Made by a program: the position numbers and the translations under genes. A DNA stretch of 64,000 nt from Stygiobacter sp043807765. GTDB lineage: Bacteria; Bacteroidota; Ignavibacteria; Ignavibacteriales; Melioribacteraceae. The number at the start of each line of letters is the position of its first letter. The stretch's first letter is position 1. Location of the stretch: positions 115,381 through 179,380 of the forward strand of contig JAZDFQ010000078.1 of NCBI GenBank assembly GCA_043807765.1, written 5' to 3'. The notes under the pieces are model-generated. The model was not told the DNA's origin and did no database searches. It worked only from the letters and a program-made list of their open reading frames with translations. Below are positions 38,941 to 47,262 of this stretch, one piece after another.

Positions 38941-41181
38941 TTAACGGACAACAACAAATTTTAGAAATGTTTGCTCACCGGCGGCGTTCTTAATAACAGC
39001 AATATAGACACCGCTGCTAATTACTTGCTGACTATCGGTAATCATATCCCATGTTTCCGATCCTGCTCTTACAGTACTTTCATGCGTAATTGATTTAATT
39101 AAGTCTCCATTTTCCGTAAAGATTTGGATACCGCACGAAGCCGGAAGATTATAAAAATTTATTGCTCGTTGGTCTGTATAGCCAAAAGTTCTGAGAAGTG
39201 GATCGTTAATGTTGTATGGATTAGGAGCTATCCTAATTTTAGATAAATCATTTTGCGAAAGCCGCGGAGGATTAACCCAATAGATATTAGGGAATAACAA
39301 CCGGCTGCTATAAATTATTTTTCCTCTTGTAGTAGGATCGGCATTTACGTCTGTTGCAGAAATGAGCGCTTTTGTTTGCATGTAATAGTAATACTGAGCA
39401 AGAGCCATTACACCAACATCTTTATATGTATGACTTGCAGCTTTATCGTTTTTATCCGAATCATAAATTGCTTCGTAGAATGTTGTATCGGCATTTGATA
39501 CTCTCCTCATTATTCTATAACCGGCAAAGTTGGATAACGCTTCGGCTTCCGGAGCTGACCAACTAATTTCTGTTCCATCACCATATGCAGAGATTGTTAC
39601 GATAGAGGGCGGAGGAGGAGCTTGAGGAATTTGATATTTATGATCATAATTCCATTTTGCTCTGTATGCAGCTAACATTACAGAATCTATTCCAGAGCTA
39701 ACCCATTTGTCTTTTAGTTTGTCAATTCCCGTAGCTCCGCTAGGAAATGCAAAATTAGTAGGAAGCCAGCCGGTATTTGTATTGGGCATGTTGCTTGGTT
39801 CTTCTTGCAATGTGCCATTCAACCATTTTTTGCCAATCTCTTTCGCTTTTTTAAGATCAAGACCGGTCCAGCCGTTTGCATAAACAATATGAATCTTTTG
39901 ACCAGGAGCCATTTTATAAGGACCAAAACTTGTGTACATATTGTTATCCGCTCCACCGCCTACGTAATTGTAATAATCAAGATTGCCTAATTCATCCGGA
40001 TTAATTGAGTGGCGCGTTCCCGGGAAGGTGTTACCCGCCATTTTCGCAAAAGCATAAGTCCCGTTTTTAATAAGTAGAAAGCTCTTTCCTCCACCGTAAG
40101 GGTCGCCTACTGATGGATCGGGCAATTTTGTAGGATTACCAGTGTATGTAACTTTCGGCTGTAAAAAATCATCTTGATCATCGGTAGAATTTGCATAAGC
40201 GTTTTTTGATGCGTGAAGAATTGTGTAGAAATGGAAATTGTTTCCAAGCAATCTTCCATTTTGAGTAACAGAAGGAGCGCCCATATTGTCTCCGGCTGTA
40301 GTTGCGTCATCAGCAGAGTATTCATAAAACACTCTTAAATTGCCTTTAACTTTTCCGCCAACAAACACCATCGAGGTATCGCTTGAACGGCCACCATGAT
40401 AATGCTGCCATGTTCTTCTTGATGCAAAACCCTCTCCGCTTGGAGGTGAGGGATTTCTTCCATTAGATATTTCTACACTATACAAATTACAGTTGCTTTG
40501 TATCCAAAGACTATCGTATGTCTGGGTGCTGTTATTCGTAAATTCCATATCAAAGATTACATAGTTATCATTAAAGTTTTGGCTCCAACCTAACACCTTC
40601 CGGTTAATTGTAATTCCATAAACATATTCGTTCGTTACATTTATTATTTGATCATACGTTCCACCGGTTAATTTAGTCGGGTCATAAACTCCACCCCAGT
40701 CTTCAGTTTTCAACGGAACAGTTTGAGTAGCTGTTGGATTAACAATTTTCTGAGTTGGGTATTTGTATCTCATGAATGAAGTAAGCGGAGTTCTAATCAA
40801 ACCATTTTTCAAGAAGTCGTTTACCAAATCATACACCGCAGTTGTATCAACAGGACCTTTTGGATAAAGCACCGGATCTGTTTTGTAAGGATTGTTAAAC
40901 ATTTTAGTGGCAATCAAAAAACCGGAAGCTTGATTTGCCATTAGATACTGTGCATTCATACCAAGAATATCGTAATCATTTGGAAAGAAACCGGCAGTGT
41001 ATGTTGCATTGCCTCTATAACCATTATCGGTTACACTTGCCCAGAAGTGCCCGACTCTCATTGTAGCTGTCTTCTGTTGAGCTTCTATTTTATCAATTGG
41101 ATAAACCAAAATTACAATAACCAGGAGAAGCAAAAACCTTTGAAGAATCAGCTTCAATTTGTTCACTTCACAAAATCTCAT
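38941..41181 (-). CDS. Secreted protein of unknown function with FN3-like and FlgD-like C-terminal domains
   Basis: The 746-residue protein has a hydrophobic N-terminal signal (about 10-34). A large domain of about 480 residues with no recognised family is rich in Asn, Thr, Gly and Tyr. An FN3-like domain follows (STVTISAYGDGTEISWSAPEAE region, about 540-630). The C-terminal 100 residues start IRIAPNPYNINDP and contain ITHESTVRAGSETWDM and SSGVYIAVIKN, a FlgD-like/T9SS-tail-like fold that lacks a strongly basic end. It lies between the TonB receptor and the PorV/PorQ gene, where a SusD would sit in a Bacteroidota locus, but it does not look like SusD. Confidence 0.8.
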   Translation of the reverse strand: MRFCEVNKLKLILQRFLLLLVIVILVYPIDKIEAQQKTATMRVGHFWASVTDNGYRGNATYTAGFFPNDYDILGMNAQYLMANQASGFLIATKMFNNPYKTDPVLYPKGPVDTTAVYDLVNDFLKNGLIRTPLTSFMRYKYPTQKIVNPTATQTVPLKTEDWGGVYDPTKLTGGTYDQIINVTNEYVYGITINRKVLGWSQNFNDNYVIFDMEFTNNSTQTYDSLWIQSNCNLYSVEISNGRNPSPPSGEGFASRRTWQHYHGGRSSDTSMVFVGGKVKGNLRVFYEYSADDATTAGDNMGAPSVTQNGRLLGNNFHFYTILHASKNAYANSTDDQDDFLQPKVTYTGNPTKLPDPSVGDPYGGGKSFLLIKNGTYAFAKMAGNTFPGTRHSINPDELGNLDYYNYVGGGADNNMYTSFGPYKMAPGQKIHIVYANGWTGLDLKKAKEIGKKWLNGTLQEEPSNMPNTNTGWLPTNFAFPSGATGIDKLKDKWVSSGIDSVMLAAYRAKWNYDHKYQIPQAPPPPSIVTISAYGDGTEISWSAPEAEALSNFAGYRIMRRVSNADTTFYEAIYDSDKNDKAASHTYKDVGVMALAQYYYYMQTKALISATDVNADPTTRGKIIYSSRLLFPNIYWVNPPRLSQNDLSKIRIAPNPYNINDPLLRTFGYTDQRAINFYNLPASCGIQIFTENGDLIKSITHESTVRAGSETWDMITDSQQVISSGVYIAVIKNAAGEQTFLKFVVVR

Positions 41182-41224
41182 TTATTTCTCCATTATTATT
41201 TTTAATTCTCAATTTATGCATGGA

Positions 41225-44200
41225 TTAAAAATCTACTCTTAATCCAAACCAAATATCTCTTGGCTGTTTATAATTAAAGAAAGACCAATTTGGATCGTTG
41301 ATATATGGTTTATCATCTGATCTTAAATCACCAATTTTATCATTTCCGGCAATGTATGAACCTGCGTTGGCAGTTCTTAATTTATCATAAGTTGGAGAAT
41401 CATAAAGTTGTAGATGTAATGATTTTAAGTAGTTATTTCTATCAGTAGCATCTTGAAAATCATAACCCGAACTCATTTGACTTACTGTTAAATTCAATAA
41501 ATTGGATACATCAATGTAGAATGAAGCGCTCACTCCGCCGATTTTAAATGCTTTAGATAATTTTAGATCCAGCATATAGTAATCTGGATATTGAACATTA
41601 TTAGTATAATGAAGTAAACCAAGCGGGTTATAAGTAAAATAACTTCCGGCAACATAACTGCCGAATAAAGTAAGATTCCATCCGCTAAGAATATGTGAAC
41701 CTAATATTTCCGGTCCAAAATCTTCAGGTGATACAAAAGTAATGTTCGCGTTAAGTTGTGGTTGAGGAAGTGTTTTTGATTCGTTGCCTGCATACAGACC
41801 AACTTGATCATTATTAATCGTTACATCTGTTATAGTACTTCTTCCTGTATTTCCTCTCTTCTTTAACATATAATTAAAATTTATCCAGCCGGTAATCCAG
41901 CTGTTATCATTCTTTGTTACATTTATTTCTAATCCTTGAATATCTTGATACTGGTTATTGGCTTGATTAGAATAATTAACAGTTCCAGCAGAATTTCTAT
42001 ATGTAACTGTTCCGGCTTCACCTGTTACATCTTTTGAATAACCGGAAATTGTAAGAATGTAATTATTAAAGAAATTGTAAGCCACACCAAGTTCGTAAGA
42101 TATTGTCCTTGGCGGTTCAAGATTAGGATTAGACATATCGTATAATCCATTTTTATCGTAACGATATCTGAACTGAAACATTGTGTAATAAGGTGGATTG
42201 GATCTGAAATGCCCGTAATTAAAATAAAATTTCGATTCGGTTGTTATCGGGAAAGAAATTCCAATGCGTGGACTGATTGCCAAATAATTTTTTATTGGCT
42301 GTAAAAACTTTCCACCGGTAGAATCGTTGTATGCACTCCATGTATCCCAGATATAAGATTTTCCGTTTCCGAGATATCTATACAAAGATGTATCAACCTT
42401 TTGTGGTTTAAACATAGCTTCGTTGAAAGGATCACCGGTTGGCCACGAGCCGCCGCCGCCATAATAGTAATCCATTCTTACACCAATATTGGCAACAATC
42501 TCGTTGTAATTTATCTGATCTTGAACATACAATGCGGTTTGTGTTGGTTTACGGTGGTAATTGAATTCGTAAGTGTTATATGCATTCATATTCCACTTTT
42601 CCCAGTAATCATGCTGTAAATCAATGTAGTTATATTCAACACCGCCTTTAATAAAATTATTCTCATTTATCTGTGAAGCTATATCAAATTTTGCCCTATA
42701 CTGCCGGACTTTTGAATTATCATATAGATCACCCTCTTTTGCCATGTAGGCAAACTGCATACCCGGCAAAGATGTGAACATGCCAAATCCTTGTACTTTT
42801 CTTGAGCCGAACTGCAGTTTTCCATATGGAATTTCATTTACCGGAAATGGACCAAATTTTGTGATAGCTGTAGTATCTCTATTATCTCCGTTTGGTGATG
42901 AATCTTGTATTGATAAATAACTCAATGATAATTCCCAATATGTACTTTTATTCAATACATGGTTAATTGTAATTCCATTCATCAATGTAGTTTGGTTTAA
43001 AATTGGGAAGAATCCGGGATCGTACCAGTAAACATAATTTGCTGCAATGTTCTTAATATTATTTGTAGCCATAAAACCACCGGCGCTGCTTGCATCCGGT
43101 GCATCTCCAAATGCGGGTCTCACAGGACTTACACCAATTTGTCTTTTCCAGAGAACATTATATGTGATTGATAAATTTTCCATTGGCATAGCTTTGATTG
43201 TACCAAGAGTAGTATAGGATTTTTGGCTGGACAAACTAACAGGCATTACATAATGCTGTTCTGATGAAGTGTTTGCAATGTAAAACGTTGCATCTCCCAA
43301 TGCTTTACCAATAAATGGAAGAGGACCACCGAATCCACCGTCAAAATTAAAATCGGCTGATTCTTCTTTCATGTGGTGGCTGGCGAATAATCTTTTTTGT
43401 TCATCCGAAACTTCGCGGTATCCAATCTGCGTTTTAAGATTATCCGGTAAGCTTGCTAACGAATTATAATCCGGTTCTACCATTTGCAGCCAGCATGCTA
43501 ATAGATACATATCCATTGGAGTTGCTTGTTGATTAACCGGCTTTCCGTTGTTATAAGTTTTTGCTTGAGAAATCCATCCGGAGAAAACCGGATTTTGCTG
43601 CCGCATGTATGCATCGTTGGAGGTTTGATCTGCATCCGGCCAAGCTGCTGCTGTTCCAATAAATGCAATGTTAGGATCTAAGTAGGATCTTAAAGCATCA
43701 TTATGAACATCATAGAATGATTGACCGAATCTATGCATTTTATTTTCATTTTTGGATAGACTGAATGTCCCTTCATATTTATCTTTTGATCCGCTCTTAG
43801 TTGTAATGTTTATCAAACCGGATCTAAAGTTTCCATATTCAGCGTTATAACCACCGGATAAAAGAGAAATTTGTTCAATAGCACTCATAGGTACAGACGT
43901 TTCTGCATTACCAACAGCAGCATTGTTATAAGATAATCCATTAACCATAGTACCGGTTTGATCTGCCGAACCGCCTCGGATTGTTAAAAATCCGTTGCTT
44001 TCGGAAACGCCCGGCATCTTAGAAAGGAACGCATTTATCTGTCTAACACCGGATGCATCTTGTAGTTGTGATGAAGAAACAACCATTTGAGTGTTTGAAA
44101 CTTCTTTGTGAAGTTCATCAGCCTTAGCTGTAACAACAACTTCTTGCCCTTGTACCGTAGTCAAATCTAGTTGAATATCTAGTGATGTAACCCGATCGGC

Positions 44201-44497
44201 AGAGACAACAACACCACGCAAAGTTTTAGCTGTGTAGCCAATCATAGATATTTGCATTTCATAAGTACCAACGGGAACGTTTATGATAATAAACTTTCCA
44301 TCTAAATCAGTTGCTGCGCCAAGGTTAGTACCTTTCACCATAACGGTTACACCAACCAATGTTTCTTTACTCTGCGAATCCTTTACTACGCCAAGTATTC
44401 TGCTTCTTGTTTGAGCTAGTGTGCTTTGAGAGAATACAATGGCGAGTAGTATGAAGGATAATAACAGCAGTTTAACAGAAAGATTTTTTTGATTCAT
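41225..44497 (-). CDS. TonB-dependent receptor with carboxypeptidase-regulatory-like N-terminal domain
   Basis: The 1090-residue outer-membrane receptor has a signal peptide (to about 28), then an Ig-like CarboxypepD_reg domain (ILGVVKDSQSKETLVGVTV, TDLDGKFIIINVPVGTYEM). The plug domain has QEVVVTAKAD, INAFLSKMPGVSE, IRGGSADQTGTMVNGLS and SLLSGGYNAEYGNFRSGLINI. The barrel ends in LRVDF with a C-terminal Phe. It resembles SusC/oligosaccharide importers but has no SusD partner. It sits 36 bp after the pectate lyase gene, so pectic oligosaccharides are the likely cargo. Confidence 0.92.
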   Translation of the reverse strand: MNQKNLSVKLLLLSFILLAIVFSQSTLAQTRSRILGVVKDSQSKETLVGVTVMVKGTNLGAATDLDGKFIIINVPVGTYEMQISMIGYTAKTLRGVVVSADRVTSLDIQLDLTTVQGQEVVVTAKADELHKEVSNTQMVVSSSQLQDASGVRQINAFLSKMPGVSESNGFLTIRGGSADQTGTMVNGLSYNNAAVGNAETSVPMSAIEQISLLSGGYNAEYGNFRSGLINITTKSGSKDKYEGTFSLSKNENKMHRFGQSFYDVHNDALRSYLDPNIAFIGTAAAWPDADQTSNDAYMRQQNPVFSGWISQAKTYNNGKPVNQQATPMDMYLLACWLQMVEPDYNSLASLPDNLKTQIGYREVSDEQKRLFASHHMKEESADFNFDGGFGGPLPFIGKALGDATFYIANTSSEQHYVMPVSLSSQKSYTTLGTIKAMPMENLSITYNVLWKRQIGVSPVRPAFGDAPDASSAGGFMATNNIKNIAANYVYWYDPGFFPILNQTTLMNGITINHVLNKSTYWELSLSYLSIQDSSPNGDNRDTTAITKFGPFPVNEIPYGKLQFGSRKVQGFGMFTSLPGMQFAYMAKEGDLYDNSKVRQYRAKFDIASQINENNFIKGGVEYNYIDLQHDYWEKWNMNAYNTYEFNYHRKPTQTALYVQDQINYNEIVANIGVRMDYYYGGGGSWPTGDPFNEAMFKPQKVDTSLYRYLGNGKSYIWDTWSAYNDSTGGKFLQPIKNYLAISPRIGISFPITTESKFYFNYGHFRSNPPYYTMFQFRYRYDKNGLYDMSNPNLEPPRTISYELGVAYNFFNNYILTISGYSKDVTGEAGTVTYRNSAGTVNYSNQANNQYQDIQGLEINVTKNDNSWITGWINFNYMLKKRGNTGRSTITDVTINNDQVGLYAGNESKTLPQPQLNANITFVSPEDFGPEILGSHILSGWNLTLFGSYVAGSYFTYNPLGLLHYTNNVQYPDYYMLDLKLSKAFKIGGVSASFYIDVSNLLNLTVSQMSSGYDFQDATDRNNYLKSLHLQLYDSPTYDKLRTANAGSYIAGNDKIGDLRSDDKPYINDPNWSFFNYKQPRDIWFGLRVDF

Positions 44498-44533
44498 CTT
44501 TCACTCCTCAATGAATTACCTTTTTTAATTTAC

Positions 44534-47053
44534 TTATTTCACTAACAACATTTTTTTTGTTTCGCTGAAACTACCGGCTTGTAATCTGTAAAAATATACT
44601 CCACTTTGTAAAGACGCGCCATGGCGCGTCTCTACGTTAAACTTAACTTTGTAATTATTAGGTTGTTTGAATCCATCGACAAGTGTTACAACTTCTCTTC
44701 CCAGCAAATCATAAACTTTTAAGCTTACTTTGCTAGCCGCTTGTACCTTATAGCTAATTGTAGTTTCCGGATTAAACGGATTTGGGAAATTTTGCTCAAG
44801 TTGAAACCCAACCGGAATGCTTTCTTCTTTCTTAACATCCGTTATGCTAGAAGCTACCAATTCATTCAAATAAACTTCCAGCATTGTATAACCTTCAGCA
44901 TCTAAAGTATTGCCATCAGTTTTATCATTCGGATTCAAACTCTTTGCCTTCTCCCAATCATCCGGCATTCCATCTTTATCAGTATCAACCGGAGCCGCAG
45001 CTGATTTCAATTCCGGCCAGCCGCCAACTTCTGTTTGTGAGTTGATAATTCCTTTTCCGCCGCCGCCGTAAGTTGCGCCAAACTTAGCTGTACCGGTTTT
45101 GGTTTCCTCAATTACACGTGCATCAACAATATCTCTTTTAGGAAAATTACAACCAACAATTTGAAGGATTGAATTGTAAGCTTGTTGAGCTGTTTGTACA
45201 ACGATTGGTTCGTATGGAAATGGAGTTGTTGTTTTCGCTTTTGGATCCGAAGCCGATGAACCTTGCACTCCGCCAGCCCAATTGTTTGCAGTAACCGCGG
45301 CATAGCCTTCAACAAAATTCTGATTTACAAAAAATTGCCCCACACCTTTTCCTTCTGTTGGATTTGGTGCAGCATCCAAAATTCTTGCTCTCACTCCGGT
45401 GCTTGTAGCCGGACCGGATTTATAGTAATTGGCTACAACATTTATTTTTCCTTCTTCACCGCCATAAGCGCTGTTAAAACCCCAGTTATAAATCGCGTTG
45501 TTTCTAAAATCCACATTTACACAAGTAGCTGTTTGTCCGCCGGCAAAACGTGGGTTTCTGCTTGTATGGTGTGCTAAAAGGTTATGATGAAATGTTGCGT
45601 TAGTTCCTCCCCATATTCCGCCGTAACCATGGTTGCCTTTTTCATGAATTGATGCGTACAAACTTTCGCTGATCAAGCACCACTGCATCGTAAAGTATTC
45701 ATTATTGTAAAATGAAGCTGTCTCATCAACTGACCAACTGAATGAACAGTGATCTATAATTATATTTTTGTATTTACCCATTCCATGAATAGCATCATCT
45801 TCGTTAGTTGAAACAGCATCGCCGTAACGCGAACGGATGAAACGGATGATAACATTGTTAGCATTTACAGATAAAGTGTAATCGCGCAGACAAATTCCAT
45901 CGCCCGGTGCAGTTTGTCCGGCAATAGTTAAATCACCTTTGCTGATAGATAAACCAGACTTTAACTGAATTGTACCGGATACTCTAAAAACAATTGTTCT
46001 CGGTCCGCTTTGGCTAATTGCCCATCTCAAACTTCCTGGTAAATTATCATCATTCAAATTTGTTACTTCGTAAACCGCGCCGCCTCTTCCGCCGGTTGTA
46101 TATTTTCCAAATCCATCTGCGCCCGGAAATGATGGAATAGCTTTAGGCAGAGTAGTGAATGTAAGTTCGTTACCGTAAACAGTACCGTCGCTATTTGTTG
46201 CAAACGCTCTAACATAATATTTGGTTCTAGGCAGTAATGAACTAAGCGTTGCGATGTAATTTCCCAAACCGCTTCCGGCAGAAACTTTATTATCATTAAT
46301 TGTTGGTGATGGATTTATACTCCAGCAAACTCCTTTATCAAGGATTGGGGTTATACCCGGACTTAAAATACTTCCGCCGCCTACAGCGGATACATCTTTA
46401 ATCTCATTTATATTGCTTGTAATAACTGCAAGTTGATTATTCTGCGATGATGATGTTGTAGCGCCGGAAATAATCATTGTGTTATGCACGGCGTATTTGG
46501 ATGTACTTGTTGTTGTCGTTCCAACCCAGTAAGGATATATGCGAACAGAAAAGGTTGCGCCATTTGGAACAGCAACACTAAGATCTTTAGAATAGTTAGC
46601 ACCCGTTGAGTTGCCATAAACAAGTGAACCAATATCGGAATTCATTTGAGTCCGGGTAACCCAATTATCTGTGGAATAAAACACATTTGAATTCATTGAA
46701 GTAGTACTTCCGGCAAATCCAAAATTAAAAGAGACTTTGGATACAACTAAATTATTTCCGACACTTGGTGAAGCATCAAATTGTATATAACGGGAATCAT
46801 TATGCGTAGTTTCTTTCACCCATCCAAAAGTGCCTTGGTTTAAGCGCTGACCGTTACTGTTGTAGCTAGCTATAACCATTCCATTTGGTCCGGCACTAAA
46901 TGTTTCTTTTTTTCCTTCTATATCTCCAACCGCTAACGATACTTTTTGGCTATCAACAGAAGATAAGTTCCAGGTAATGGAAGCGGTTTTTTGTGCGTAA
47001 CTGAAATTGATTATTATCAGAAGCAAAATCACAATTGTAAGCTTATTTCTCAT
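44534..47053 (-). CDS. Secreted pectate lyase with T9SS sorting tail
   Basis: The 839-residue protein begins with a signal peptide (to about 20). It has an N-terminal beta-rich module (about 25-200) shared with the neighbouring pectinesterase and an FN3-like module (about 205-300). The right-handed beta-helix lyase domain starts FPGADGFGKYTTGGRGG (about 309) and includes GSLRWAISQSGPRTIVF, IIIDHCSFSWSVDETAS and NLLAHHTSRNPRF. These match PL1-type pectate lyases, which cleave polygalacturonate. A calcium-binding-type stretch DTDKDGMPDDWE follows, then a T9SS type A tail with NFPNPFNPETTISYKV and KKMLLVK. The tail contains an extra VETRHGASL segment encoded by a palindromic repeat at 44608-44635. 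It is first in the operon with the receptor. Confidence 0.93.
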   Translation of the reverse strand: MRNKLTIVILLLIIINFSYAQKTASITWNLSSVDSQKVSLAVGDIEGKKETFSAGPNGMVIASYNSNGQRLNQGTFGWVKETTHNDSRYIQFDASPSVGNNLVVSKVSFNFGFAGSTTSMNSNVFYSTDNWVTRTQMNSDIGSLVYGNSTGANYSKDLSVAVPNGATFSVRIYPYWVGTTTTSTSKYAVHNTMIISGATTSSSQNNQLAVITSNINEIKDVSAVGGGSILSPGITPILDKGVCWSINPSPTINDNKVSAGSGLGNYIATLSSLLPRTKYYVRAFATNSDGTVYGNELTFTTLPKAIPSFPGADGFGKYTTGGRGGAVYEVTNLNDDNLPGSLRWAISQSGPRTIVFRVSGTIQLKSGLSISKGDLTIAGQTAPGDGICLRDYTLSVNANNVIIRFIRSRYGDAVSTNEDDAIHGMGKYKNIIIDHCSFSWSVDETASFYNNEYFTMQWCLISESLYASIHEKGNHGYGGIWGGTNATFHHNLLAHHTSRNPRFAGGQTATCVNVDFRNNAIYNWGFNSAYGGEEGKINVVANYYKSGPATSTGVRARILDAAPNPTEGKGVGQFFVNQNFVEGYAAVTANNWAGGVQGSSASDPKAKTTTPFPYEPIVVQTAQQAYNSILQIVGCNFPKRDIVDARVIEETKTGTAKFGATYGGGGKGIINSQTEVGGWPELKSAAAPVDTDKDGMPDDWEKAKSLNPNDKTDGNTLDAEGYTMLEVYLNELVASSITDVKKEESIPVGFQLEQNFPNPFNPETTISYKVQAASKVSLKVYDLLGREVVTLVDGFKQPNNYKVKFNVETRHGASLQSGVYFYRLQAGSFSETKKMLLVK
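44608..44635. repeat. GTAAAGACG...CGTCTCTAC palindrome inside the pectate lyase gene
   Basis: A 28-nt palindrome with arms GTAAAGACGCGCCA and TGGCGCGTCTCTAC lies in frame inside the sorting-tail coding region and is translated as VETRHGASL. It has the same length and outer arms as the intergenic copy at 2489-2516. At this place the two other T9SS tails in the window read FNASDLASGV and FNGSQLASGT, so about five residues have been added. Confidence 0.85.
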
Positions 47054-47221
47054 TTAACACCTTTTAATCTCCGGTACAAGTATTTGACCAGCTTAAACTC
47101 AAAACATAGTAAATTATAGCGAACTACTTTATTGATGACTTAAACGATAACTAAAATTCTTGAATCGGCTCTTAATAGTCAAGGAAAATAATTGGAGATT
47201 GATATACTTTAATTAGCCGGG

Positions 47222-47250
47222 AAGGAAGAAGCGGCTCCCATAGAAGCCGC
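47222..47250 (-). terminator. Probable terminator after the pectinesterase gene
   Basis: GCGGCT (47231-47236) and AGCCGC (47245-47250) form a stem 13 bp after the stop; on the minus strand TTCTTCC follows. The rest of the 209-bp gap to the pectate lyase gene holds its promoter, which I could not place. Confidence 0.55.
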
Positions 47251-47262
47251 CTTGGGTAAGTT

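Noticed and set aside
38941..41181. SusD-like lipoprotein next to the TonB receptor
   Set aside because: There is no lipobox, no TPR-type helical content, and the C-terminus is FN3/FlgD-like; it does not resemble SusD.
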